From assembly GCF_032854445.1 (NCBI RefSeq), contig NC_088306.1, forward strand, positions 6,755,924 through 6,819,923: a stretch of DNA of 64,000 bases, in the 5' to 3' direction. The notes under the pieces are model-generated. The model worked only from the letters and a program-made list of their open reading frames with translations. It did not search any database and was not told the origin of the DNA. The position numbers and the translations under genes are program-made. Source of the stretch: Liolophura sinensis. Taxonomy: Eukaryota; Mollusca; Polyplacophora; Chitonida; Chitonidae. Position 1 is the first letter of the stretch. Each line of letters opens with the position of its first letter. Positions 33,965 through 43,470 of this stretch are shown here, piece after piece.

Positions 33965-34300
33965 TGATTTGCAATTAACATCAGTACATTTTGCACTTAA
34001 TAGCGCTTAGACGGTGCTTAGGGGGTGTGATTTGTTACTATTCAAGCATTTACATGAAAAGTTAGAATAAAACCCTAACTGAGGTAAACTGAGATCATAG
34101 CTCATCGCTTAAGTGTGACCACTTACCCAACTATTACACGGTTGTCACTACTCTGGTTAAACTCTTTATGCTGAAAGTCTTATTATATTGTATTGCAGCG
34201 TAACCCAGGATTCTGCAGGTGGACTAAGCCCGGTCCCTGTGCATTGATTTTATGTTATTGTATGGTAAATATGATGACAAAGTAGCTGTTGCCGCCAGAA
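33965..34300 (+). repeat. Dispersed repeat R2, copy c
   Basis: CAATTAACATCAGTACATTTT, GTTAGAATAAAACCCTAACTG, GGTAAACTGAGATC, GTCACTACTCTGGTTAAAC, TATGCTGAAAGTCTT, and finally the TGTTATTGTATGG segment shared with 18,620. This is the longest R2 copy in the window. Confidence 0.55.
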
Positions 34301-34553
34301 ATGTTGATATTATTTTTTGTTCAGTTTGTGGAGGGTATATGTGGATTAACAACTGTTTCAATGATAATCCGCTTTTGATTATGATTTGAACTACAGGTAA
34401 ATGTAGGTTCAGGTTTTGGTAGGAAGAGAGTGATGACGGGTAGCAGCAGAAGTTTGAAAGAGGACAATGAATTTCGTGGTACAATGCATTCATGGAGTTA
34501 TTGCACCTAATCGAGGTTTTCAGTGGTTTTGAAATGACAGACGATTTGATCAG
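34301..34553. other. Spacer before the inverted-repeat element
   Basis: No recognised feature. The outer end of the next element may begin up to 40 bases to the left of the position given for it. Confidence 0.4.
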
Positions 34554-34866
34554 TCCTAATCATGCCTTACGAATCTCAACCCAACAGCAAGAAAGCACAA
34601 TGACCGAGTCGAAAAATTATCAGCCGCGCCATGAATAATTATACCCACCGTTGCGTTTAAGAAATATTGACTTAAGTAAATCTCATAAAATAACACAAAA
34701 ATCATTTTACTTACCTACAACTTGATACGTCTTCTTATGATTTTCCAGTTCTTTTCTCACCATCACTCTGCCACCATGTGATTGGTCATATCGCGACTGG
34801 GTGGTCCAGAAAACAGAAATTATCCATAAAAGTGGAAATGGAAATTATCCATAAAAGTGGAAATGG
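34554..34866 (+). repeat. Left terminal inverted repeat
   Basis: It pairs with 36,715-36,997. It contains an internal 26-bp duplication (AAATTATCCATAAAAGTGG at about 34,818 and 34,843) that is not present in the right repeat. Confidence 0.85.
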
Positions 34867-35219
34867 AAAGTATGGTGGGTAAGCAACTAAATGATGGAAC
34901 AGTACCAACATTTGCAAAGAGGCACTTTGCCAGACCCAGGGACAGTCTGTGTTCAGTGATGCCAAAACCCTGTATGACAATAAACGATATGAGTGAAATA
35001 AATGTCTCGGAGTGGCTGTTTCCCAGGAACAGTGTATGTCTGATCATTTTATGGCATGTAGTGGCGTGTAGTCGGTCTGTTGATCATATGGAACCATTTG
35101 CAATTGGTTGTTCCTGGAATCCGGTGAACGTCACTCCTGTCCATGAAGACATGACGTTATATAATTATTGGACAACAACCAGGTGTTTGGGCGTATGTGC
35201 AACTGGAGAATCTGGGTGA
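34857..35219 (+). pseudogene. Unrecognised frame inside the inverted-repeat element
   Basis: A 120-codon plus-strand frame begins at the inner edge of the left inverted repeat. I see no domain signature; it contains WLFPRNSVCLIILWHVVACS in the middle. It might be the 5' part of the gene that continues at 35,410, or an accidental frame. Confidence 0.3.
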
Positions 35220-35268
35220 AGGCAAAATCAGTGCTGTGCGTTATAAAACATAATCCATATTTCTCCAT

Positions 35269-35760
35269 CAGAACCATCTACACTCCAACAAGATCCATCA
35301 TCATCAACCGTTGACTGGCTTTCTCCAGCAGTGGCGCCGGGGAAACTGTGTCATCAACAAACAGCAATAAACAGTAAACATAAAAACAGACCCCATCTCA
35401 CCGCCTAAAGTGGTTATTGAAGAACCATGTTTTGAAAACACATGCTCAAATGAAGCAACGAAGAAAGTTCTTGGTCATATTAGTCATCAATTTGGTGTTT
35501 CCTCAGGAGAGTGCGCATTGGCAGTTATAGGCTCTGATGGGCTACCAAATGTTCTCGAGAGCAAACTTCTTTGCAGAAAACCTACACCCACAATATGTTT
35601 TAATGGTTTAGGTCATTTCGAAATTAACATGGCGAAGGCTTTATTTAAACTCCTGTAGACAGTAGGGCTTTCTGATTTATCACCCGCTCATGGGCAGTAC
35701 ATGCATCATGGTCCAGGCAGCGTCAGTCTGCGACAAACCACCACAAGTGCTGGCCGATGT
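35269..35760 (+). pseudogene. Decayed protein-coding frame of the inverted-repeat element
   Basis: A frame reading SPSEPSTLQQDPSSSTVDW runs to a stop near 35,406. A one-step frame change then joins it to a coding-looking stretch, 35,410-35,658, with VIGSDGLPNVLESKLLCR and GLGHFEINMAKALFKLL. The next codon is TAG where tryptophan would be a one-base change, and the frame remains open beyond it (TVGLSDLSPAHG). The GxGHxEIN-type motif gives me an impression of an uncharacterised transposon protein family in marine invertebrates, but I cannot name it. It is probably a relic of the element's own gene. Confidence 0.5.
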
Positions 35761-35885
35761 TGAAGTTATTCCTGTGATCAACTTGTGACGAAATGCTGGT
35801 ACCTTCTGGCACACTTTCAATGTGTGCCGTTAATTATCTGGTTTGAATAGCCTGTGCGGGATGAAGACCTAGTGGAATAGTTAAA

Positions 35886-35956
35886 TATTTGGAATGAATG
35901 AATGATTATGTCTTAATGCCAACTTGGCAATATTTCAGCCATATGGTATTTGGAAT
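35886..35956 (-). mobile_element. 51-bp LINE tail insertion with 10-bp target duplication
   Basis: TATTTGGAAT at 35,886-35,895 recurs at 35,947-35,956. The 51 bases between them are the end of a LINE A-type element on the minus strand: loop core GGCTGAAATATTGCC, a degraded 3' stem strand, and a short ATTC tail. The AAT of the duplication overlaps the tail repeat, so its true length may be 7-10 bp. Confidence 0.85.
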
Positions 35957-35979
35957 AGGAATAGCACTTCATACATAAG

Positions 35980-36363
35980 TCAATATTGAGCAATAAACAT
36001 ATAACCACCCCACACCCATCCTGGGGTCTTAAAACTTATGTTATCCCCAGTTCGGGTACGAAAGCGTATGGAGGTTTTGGTTCCATTTTGCACATGGAGT
36101 TCTTCTATCTGCTACACATGTACATTCGTTGCATTTAACTGCCAACAGATAGCTGCCTTTTTAATAGCATTGTCCTTCCGTTTGTGCCATGTAATGACCC
36201 GCGCCTTGGGATCTGTGATAAGCTTTATTTCTGCATGGCCTGTTTGGTGACGTTTGGCCCTGCAGTTCTGGCCTACCACGCCACCACCTGGATTGTCGGC
36301 GTTTCTGTACCATTTACAATCCTTTCCAAAATATTGATTTCTGTGACTTTCAAATAAAGACAT
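35980..36363 (-). pseudogene. MADS-box-like protein fragment in the inverted-repeat element
   Basis: The frame opens at ATG 36,363 (MSLFESHRNQYFGKDCKWYR) and has a TAG at 36,112; it then stays open to 35,980. Residues about 44-83 line up without gaps with the MADS DNA-binding domain: IKLITDPKARVITWHKRK, then KKA spaced as in MADS proteins, then a conserved leucine and valine. About 13 of 38 positions match a plant MADS consensus that I recall; the T-x2-KR-x5-KKA core is the strongest part. Animal MADS proteins are of the SRF or MEF2 type, and this is clearly divergent from both. It may be a captured host exon or a DNA-binding protein of the element. The in-frame TAG suggests decay. Confidence 0.55.
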
Positions 36364-36714
36364 TGTATTCCAGAGATTTCAGATTCATTGTCATAGAAAG
36401 AGGACTACATGTGTAGACGTCATCTTGTGGGTTACAGTAATTATCATTGAGGTACGTGGTTTTACAAACATTTATTTCTTGACCATCGGATTAGTAGATC
36501 TGACTAGGACATGAAAATTTCTGTAAAGCACGAAGGCTGTCTATTGTGCATTGTCTACACAGGAATGGTCAATGGACGTGATGTACAAGTCACGTAACCT
36601 TGGTTCTGTAATAAAAAATGAATCATTCATTATGTAATTTTGTGGTATTCTTTTTAATTTTCATTTCGCTTGTTAATGTCATTATGACCCAACATAATCT
36701 AGCCACTATGCATT

Positions 36715-36997
36715 CCATTTCCAATTTTTGGATAGCTTCTGTTTTCTGGACCACACAGCCTTGATCTGGCCATTCACATGGCGGCAGTGTGGTGGGAGAC
36801 GTGGCGAGTATAGAGCTGGACGATTTTAAGAAGTTGTAAGTAAGTAAAATGATTTTTTATATGTGTAAGGAGATTTATATAGGTCAATACTTCGCGAACA
36901 CAACGGTGGGTATCTTTTTTATGGCTCGGCTGATAATATTTCGACGTCGGTCAGTGTGCGTTGTAGTTGTTCGGTTGCGATTATTAGCGTATGATTA
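36715..36997 (-). repeat. Right terminal inverted repeat
   Basis: Inverted partner of 34,554-34,866. Its segment near 36,870-36,930 (TCAATA..GAACACA.CGGTGGGTATC) also recurs in each unit of the downstream array, for example near 44,478, so the array unit carries a piece of a related end. Confidence 0.85.
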
Positions 36998-37903
36998 GGA
37001 CAAATGCTTTCATCTTTAAGAACCATTATTATTTATTCATTATTTAAGAACCAGTGGATATCCGATCCCGGTTTAATAACTCCATCAAGGTATTATACCT
37101 TGAAATCCGTTTGGATCCAACCTGGTAAAACAAAGAAACCACGCTACCTTTATCCAGTAATGATATCTGACGTTCACTAATTTAAACGGTAGCTGTGACG
37201 TAACGCTTTTGTCTAAGCAGTTGATTACTTTTCAAGAATCCACCCTTGCGCCTAAACAAGAATCAACTGTTGCTCGCCGCTTTGCCACTACACACAATAG
37301 CCATCTGAGGAACTGCAGACCATTGACGCGTAATAACATGCAATTAACATAAATGTCGCACTGTCGTCGCTGTCCTGGTTTTATTCTTTATGCTGTAGTC
37401 CTCTACATGCCTTGGTTCAGCGCAAAAAATGCCCTTGTCACTATTTTTTAGCAGATCATCAGAGGTCGTAATGTAAGAGAAGAAAGATAGGCGGCACATC
37501 GTGACTTTTCACATAAGAGCTTGGTAAAATGTTGTTTCTCCTGCAAACTGACACGTGAACACGGACATGCATAACATTACAATAAAAAGCCTATTTCCAC
37601 GAGCTAATGGATATAAAAAAACTGCACAAAATTGGAATATAAAACGCTGTATTGCCTGGTAGAACGGAAGAAGCATTAGGTACAATTCCAGCAGGAAGCT
37701 TTCCAAGAGCAAAATCATTACATCGTTGTTATGTGGTCGTTCGGATTTTTAATGTCTATATTTTTTCATGAGTCACATGGATCTTGGCATCCTGCATGAA
37801 GATAGCTCTTCAAAATGTCAACATGACCTGTCCATACAGCACACTTGCCCACCAGTATATGGATGTCACAGAGGAAGTTTATCCAGATTTATTCCCTCGT
37901 CAG

Positions 37904-38222
37904 CATTACGTAGTTTTCCGCTTCGGGACCGGTAAATCCGGGATCAATCCTTGATCGAGTCACACCTAAGACTTTAAAAGAGGAAGTTGTAACTTCCTCG
38001 CTTGGCGTTCAGTATCAGTATAATGGCTCGGGCGGGGCGGCTTACTTGCCTTCGGTAAGTCGTCTCAGTGAAGCAGCACTAAATAAAAGAGCGGTGGAAA
38101 TCCGTCCTGCTACAAGGAGGTACACGTACATGCACCCTAATGATTCCTTCGTCGTCATATGACTGAAAAATTGTTGAGTACGACGTTAAACCCCAAGCAC
38201 TCACTCACTCATTACGTAGTTT
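37904..38222 (+). mobile_element. SINE2 (tRNA-derived) with 13-bp target duplication
   Basis: CATTACGTAGTTT at 37,904-37,916 recurs at 38,210-38,222. The 293 bases between them start in the tRNA-like head (GATCAATCCTTGATCGAGTC region) and contain AGGAAGTTGTAACTTCCT. They end with the hairpin CGTCGT / ACGACG (38,150-38,185), TTAAACCCCAAGC and a CACT tail. About 27-35 bases of the head are missing relative to the copy at 60,711. Confidence 0.93.
38150..38185 (+). promoter_or_regulatory. 3' hairpin of SINE2
   Basis: The 6-bp stem CGTCGT / ACGACG encloses a 24-nt loop with CTGAAAAATTGTTGAGT. Loop length and core match LINE B, which also shares the CACT tail. Confidence 0.75.
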
Positions 38223-38631
38223 CACCAGCAAATACCGCGTTTATTCACGAGTAATTACGTGCAGGTAAATGCTGCAGATGTACTTAAGCACAGTGATTAA
38301 TAGTGTGTCGGCATGGTGTTGATCAGTCATCGCCTACACTTGAAAAATTAATCTGTTTATTTTAACAGAAAGGCTATTGTCTGAGTGATCCTAGAATATA
38401 TTCTGTTATTATAACATAATAGTGTGTCATACTGGGCATAATGCGCCGTTATTCTAATAGAATCTATATGTTAAATTAATATGACGTGTGTTATATATAA
38501 CAGAATAATCTGTTGCAAGTGCAGAATACACTCTAGCATCACGCAGACAAAAGAATTTCCGAGAAGATAAACAGATTTTTTGAGTGCACAGTTGAATTAA
38601 GGCGGGAGAATTAGCGAACTTGTCCAAATAG

Positions 38632-38896
38632 ATTTTATTTATTTGATTAGTGTGTTTTACGCCGCACTCAAGAATATTTCACTTGTACGACGGCGTCCAG
38701 CATTATAGTGCTCGTACCGGGCACACCCCGGGGCAAACCCACAACTATCCGCAGGTTACTGGCAGACCTTCCCTAGTACTACGCCAGCAGGACGCCAGCA
38801 TGAGCTGGACTTGAACTCACAGCGACCACATTGGTGAGAGGCTTCTGGGTCATTACGCTGCACTAATGCGCTAACCAACTAAGCCACGGAGGCCCC
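38632..38896 (-). mobile_element. SINE1 in array unit 1, first site
   Basis: A full-length minus-strand SINE1 sits in the same place in all four units (45,827; 52,773; 59,431), so it predates the array. Its target duplication is no longer recognisable. Confidence 0.9.
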
Positions 38897-39138
38897 TTGT
38901 CTACATTGAGTTCTGTTTGCACGAAAAGACAATAGATAATATAAAGCTATAGTGTTTTTACAACAGTGGTGCTAACAGACCTAAACGACTACAGCCATTT
39001 TTCGGTGCTTGGTAAGTATAAATCAACTTTTGATCTTGAATTCTTACAAGGTCAGGGATAGCCCATGTCAGATAAACCGGAAACACCATGAAATGTTACT
39101 CGTACCCCAAGCTCATATACATGGCTAAAAAGCAAAGC

Positions 39139-39389
39139 GGGGGCCTCCGTGGCTCAGTTGGTTAGCCCGCTAGCGCAGCGTAATGACCCAGGAGTCTCTC
39201 ACCAATGCGGTCGCTGTGAGTTCAGCTCATGCTGGCTTCCTCTCCGGCCGTATGTGGGAAGTTCTTTCGGCAACCTGCGGATGGTCATGAGTTTCCCATG
39301 GGCTGTGCCCGGTTTCCGCCCACCATAATGCTGGTCGCCGTCGTATAAGTGAAATATTATTGAGTACGGCGTAAAACACCAATCATAAA
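39139..39389 (+). mobile_element. SINE1 insertion private to unit 1
   Basis: A full-length SINE1 with the complete head GGCCTCCGTGGCTCAGTTGG lies between near-repeats AAAAAGCAAAGC and AAAAAGGCAAAGC. Units 2 and 3 have the uninterrupted site (TTAAAAGC.AAGCAGTGTT at about 46,303 and 53,241). The insertion therefore followed the duplication, or unit 1 is the sister of the rest. Confidence 0.93.
39336..39371 (+). promoter_or_regulatory. 3' hairpin of SINE1
   Basis: CGCCGT pairs with ACGGCG over a 24-nt loop with GTGAAATATTATTGAGT. GTAAAACACCAATC follows. Confidence 0.75.
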
Positions 39390-39577
39390 AAAAGGCAAAG
39401 CAGTGTTCACGTGACGTAAGACAGTCTGCGTGTGTGCTGCATGGAGTAGTTTGGCGAATTTGCTTCATATTACAGTTTGGGGTGCGTGCAACATAAAGTT
39501 GGCGTCTCGATCTGCTTCCTGAAGGTAGTTTTGCTCTACTTCTGATGAACAGTACGCATCTATATGTACTTTCATCC

Positions 39578-39632
39578 GTAATTAATGGATGATTGTGACT
39601 TAACGCCACTTCGGCAGTATTGCAATTGTACT
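39578..39632 (-). mobile_element. Degraded LINE A-type tail, array unit 1
   Basis: TGGATGATTGTGACTTAACGCCAC corresponds to the LINE A tail and 3' stem strand on the minus strand. The same scrap lies near 46,493, 53,437 and 60,098. Confidence 0.65.
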
Positions 39633-40745
39633 CGATCAAAAAGCTACTGTGCATTAAAGCTTGTAGAATATTTAAAACGTTGGAACGAATAAGAATAAAG
39701 AAGTACATCCTACATGAACACTTGTTATAATTGACCTCGAAATTCGCATTGGCAGAACAAATTACGCCCTACATGAAGCACACGGGCCATGCAGCACTTG
39801 TGCTGCGTGGTGAGTATTTTCGGCTCTTCATGCTTTGATTTGCCAGTTTTGTGCGTTATTGGATAGTCACACTTAATCCATTGCAAACATTCACCCATTC
39901 AGTCTTAAAGACATTAAGGCAACAAGAGGTTGCCAGGCCGGTGCATTGTCACAGAAACACCCTAGCATCGCTTGCAGTATTTTTCAAGAAGTTTGCCAAT
40001 GATCACACTATCGTCAGTGCTCTGGTTACACGCTCTGTGCTGTAAGTCTTTTGTTACATTGTTTATGTCAGCGCCTTTACAGCTTGTTACATCTAAATTC
40101 CATGGATTAAGTACCAAATAAATCAGCCACGATGTCGATGGCGCTCAAAGCAGGACATATTCTCAGAATTAAATTCATACATCATGCGGGAAGGTAGGAA
40201 GGAACAGACCTACCTTTTTATCATGTATATGTATGATCGGGGTGTTACGTCGTGCTTGTATGACGTTAAACCCCAAGCAATAATTCATGTATTTAACGCC
40301 GTGCTCAATACTTTTACTGCCATATTATTTTGTGAATGTTTAATGAACAAGGAGCGCCTAAATTCGGAAAACTAAAGATCAGCTTGCACGGTGATATTTC
40401 TCTAGTAGAACTTATGAAGCGCTATACAGGACCACACATAATGAAGTATCTTTAAGGTATCGAACGCAGGTGGTGTTATTAAAAGACGACAGGCTAAAGA
40501 TGAGTAATCCATTTAGTCATCAGAATAAATTTCGCAAATTCTGTCAAAGGAGCGACATAAGGTAATCGCCTTGCTCAACGCCATGAAAGATCATTGCTAT
40601 TTTCCCAGGTTTTAATATCGAACAGATCCCTCAGATGTTAGATTTCAGAAATTTTATTTAAATCCACCACTTATACACATTCAGACGAAACAAGTGCTTG
40701 AGGTGAAATTTTGCAAGCATTCGTACATGTGTGTATGTGTGTATG

Positions 40746-40962
40746 TTTTTTTTTTTATTATTTTTTTTGATTGTTGTTTTACGCCGTATATTTCACTTAT
40801 GCGACGGCGGCCAGCATTATGGTGGGTGGAAACCGGACAGAGCCCGGGGGAAACCCACGACCATCCGCAGGTTGCTGAAGAGACCTTCAGCATAAGCTCG
40901 TCTTGAACTCACAGCGACCGCAATGGTGAGAGGCTTCTGGGTCACTGAGCCACGCAGGTCCC
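40746..40962 (-). mobile_element. SINE1 in array unit 1, second site
   Basis: This SINE1 has a T-rich end, a deletion in the tail region and a loss of about 29 bases in the tRNA-like head, next to the self-complementary GCGCTAGCGCGC segment seen in units 2 and 4. TATG repeats follow. The site is occupied in units 1, 2 and 4 and empty or deleted in unit 3. Confidence 0.88.
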
Positions 40963-41299
40963 TATGTATATATGTATGTGTCTATTTATGTATGTATGTG
41001 TGTATGTTTGTATGCATGTATGGGCATGAATGTACACTTACGCCACACTTGGGCAGGTATATGACGACTAGGAGTCATTAGGTGTGTACACATATACTGT
41101 GTGTTTCTGTGGTAGGACGAGTCCATGACGCCAAAGTGCTGAAATCACTGAAGTATATTATGCCGAGGAAACAAGACATGGCACCCCAACTAGTCATTAC
41201 GCTAACACCGGGCCAACCAGTCCTGTTTGCTTGCTTTGACCTCTGTGTGCTGAGCACCAAGCGAGACGGCAATAAATACCATTTTTAAAAGATAATATG

Positions 41300-41360
41300 A
41301 TTCCAGGAGACCTGACGTCGAGGCGGGCGCTCTAACCATGGGTCACCGAAGCGAGCCCTT
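41300..41360 (-). mobile_element. tRNA-like SINE head fragment, array unit 1
   Basis: On the minus strand CATGGTTAGAGCGCCCGCC resembles a tRNA A-box region, with CTGGAATC downstream as a weak B box. It recurs near 48,254, 54,940 and 62,262. Confidence 0.5.
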
Positions 41361-42534
41361 TCGTAATGTGTTAAAATGTTCATCTGATTGGTAAGACTTT
41401 TTGTCTTGCGAGTTTTTAATTTTTTTTATTTAAGTTTGATGTTTACGATATAGGTAAAAAGATATATGCTGATAAATTGAAAATGTTAAACATGTGTATG
41501 CTCTATATAAAAAATAAAAGAAAAATTGTCTGTCTGACGAGACTGTTTTTTATTACCAATTAGAATAACCTGCATAAGACAGACTGCAGGTTACCAGTTT
41601 AGAGAGGATGACACTTTGATAACGGGGTTACTTTATATTAAAATCTCTGTCGGTTAATAACTGTAGGTTATTTTACTTTGCAGTATGAGTATATAACTCT
41701 TAATGTCAAATGTATAGGCCTAGGCCTAACGCCATAACAGTATCATTTGGGCACAGGTATTATCGTGCAACATCAGTACGTATATATGCATCCCATTATG
41801 TTCTTTTGCTGTTCTAAATAAATTGAACTTTAAATCTTATGTCTCTATAGGCCTCACATAAATCATTGCTAGGGTTTACGTCATACCAGAAGAAAAAATG
41901 GACATAGAAGCAGATTATATTTTGAATTGATATGTTCTCAAGATCTGTAAGATTTTAAATGTCAAAAACTTTGCGTAGTACGTGTAATCCAACGTAAAAG
42001 CAATCGTTTTGACGTCACCACCCCGTTAGAAATACATTGAACATGTACGTGTGCAGAAAAAGACCGTTGACACTCAAAGAACAGAAAAGCATTTTTTGCG
42101 CAATTTGCCATAAGCAATGAGAACATGTGTGCTTTTTTTAACCTCATGATTTCACAGACGCGGAGAAGTTCTGCACAAATCCATTACAGCTTTATCCATA
42201 TTACCGAATCCGCATTATTTAATTTTACACTCACTTGGAGATCATTAACTAACTGACGTAGTTTACGGCACGCTTTAAATTCGCTGTCCCAAACAGTTAA
42301 AATGCTGAAAAAGGCAGAAGATATCTTGCTAAACGAGCACAAGATAAAGTTTGTGTAGGATATCAGTTCGGTTCTTTCCATTTCCCCGCCATTCTCTTAA
42401 GTCCTGGATACGATATAAGACACCAAATATCAACCAATTTAGTACTCTGCAATATCACGAATTCAAAAGTCTTCACCAATGTTTTCCGGCTTCTGCTTCA
42501 GCACAGAGCAGTTTGGGGTCAGGTTTATGGGTGG

Positions 42535-42850
42535 ATCTATGCGTGGACACATTCGTATATGAGGCGTATGCCAAATTACGTATAACATAAACCACCAAGG
42601 AACTAAGAAAGTATATAAAGAGCATGGGACGGAATCATGCAAAGATGAGCTGCTAGGCGTTTTCGATGATGTTGGAAAGACAAGTTATGCTCTAGGCGAC
42701 AGTGAAATCCGTATTCAAATCGTCTTCAAATTGTGTCAAATCGCAAGATCTATCAAATGGTACCTGGCGAGATATGTACGCGCCAGATGCAGGCCTCTTC
42801 GGTATATTGCTGTCCGCAGAGGGATAGTTTACAATGTCATAATTTAAACT
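42535..42850 (+). repeat. R1 promoter-like segment, array unit 1
   Basis: GTGGACACATTCGTATAT, AACCACCAAGGAACTAAG, TATATAAAG near 42,612, GATGATGTTGGAAAGACAAG and the distal GATATGTACGCGCCAGATGC follow the R1 order. The upstream CCAAT part and a middle part are deleted, and the donor-like GGTATG reads GTTATG. Units 3 and 4 have TATATGAAG in place of the TATA motif. Confidence 0.75.
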
Positions 42851-42902
42851 GCAGACATCCAGGGTACGATTCGCAAACCGTCAAACCTCGTGGAAACAGC
42901 CG

Positions 42903-43260
42903 AATCATTTATTATGGCTTAACACCATTACGGCAATCCTGCAGATATATCGTGGCTACAACATGATTACACCACGAGAAACTAAATGGCTTTCGAAGCA
43001 AAAATGACAGCCACCATAATTAAACATTGTAGAGCAAAAAAATCCAACTCAAACTTGAAGTAAAATTTGAAAATCAATCGACATTTTTCAAATATATGTG
43101 ATCTACAAGTGGAGAGATGTATGAAAACATTATTTCTTATGATGCCTACCAAACAATCAAATATGGCGTTGACTGTGTTGAATTTTTGCTTTATAGGAAA
43201 ATAGCTTACATAGTCAAAAATGCTTTGATGCTGTTTTCCGGAAATCACCTAGGAGCAAGG
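42903..43260 (-). pseudogene. LINE A-type ORF2 C-terminus and tail, array unit 1
   Basis: The minus strand reads SIFDYVSYFPIKQKFNTVNA, matching the LINE A ORF2 end (ILFDCVDFAHVRQRFYTVNS), and continues to NNVFIHL versus DVVINYL. Downstream, 42,903-42,963 is a worn 3' tail (CATAATAAATGATTCG). It is an old 5'-truncated insertion present in all units. Plus-strand frames here are antisense shadows. Confidence 0.8.
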
Positions 43261-43393
43261 TTCCGTGGGACAGACAAGTGTGTGTTAAACTGCCCAATGA
43301 GCCATCTCTGTAAAACTATTTGGACTTTTTGAGACATACCATGAGTGTAAGAATTACATGAAATGAAAGGGTGAAGCTGCAGCCGAAGTAGAG

Positions 43394-43470
43394 AGCTGGA
43401 TTCGAACACGCTACCTCATTGGCCGAAGGCTTGATACATGTAGGACCCAGTCAGAGATTATGCTAATGTA
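43394..43470 (-). mobile_element. tRNA-like fragment, array unit 1
   Basis: GTGTTCGAATCCAGCTC on the minus strand (units 1, 2 and 4 with small changes) is a good B box; the A-box side is weak. It recurs near 50,355 and 57,015. Confidence 0.5.

Larger units (their letters stand above)
34554..36997. mobile_element. DNA-transposon-like element with terminal inverted repeats
   Basis: The two ends, 34,554-34,866 and 36,715-36,997, are inverted copies of each other over about 290 bases, roughly three quarters identical by eye. Shared blocks include TCCTAATCAT at the outer edge, GTCGAAA.ATTATCAGCCG, TACCCACCGTTG, ATCATTTTACTTAC, and GTGGTCCAGAAAACAGAA. The 1.85-kb interior has a plus-strand decayed frame and a minus-strand MADS-like frame facing each other, plus a later 51-bp LINE tail insertion. 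The exact termini and target duplication were not resolved. Long inverted ends suggest a cut-and-paste element, but I cannot name the superfamily. Confidence 0.8.

Noticed and set aside
36870-37237. Extension of array unit 1 further left, suggested by GAACACA.CGGTGGGTATC
   Set aside because: That block belongs to the right inverted repeat of the 34.5-37.0 kb element, and spacing to the next landmark does not match the array unit; continuous homology starts near 37,238.
39851-40045. 64-codon frame conserved in units 1, 2 and 4
   Set aside because: Conservation equals that of the surrounding noncoding sequence; unit 3 breaks it; no motif.
43117-43332. 71-codon plus-strand frame conserved in three array units
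   Set aside because: It is the antisense of a LINE ORF2 C-terminal fragment that reads sensibly on the minus strand.
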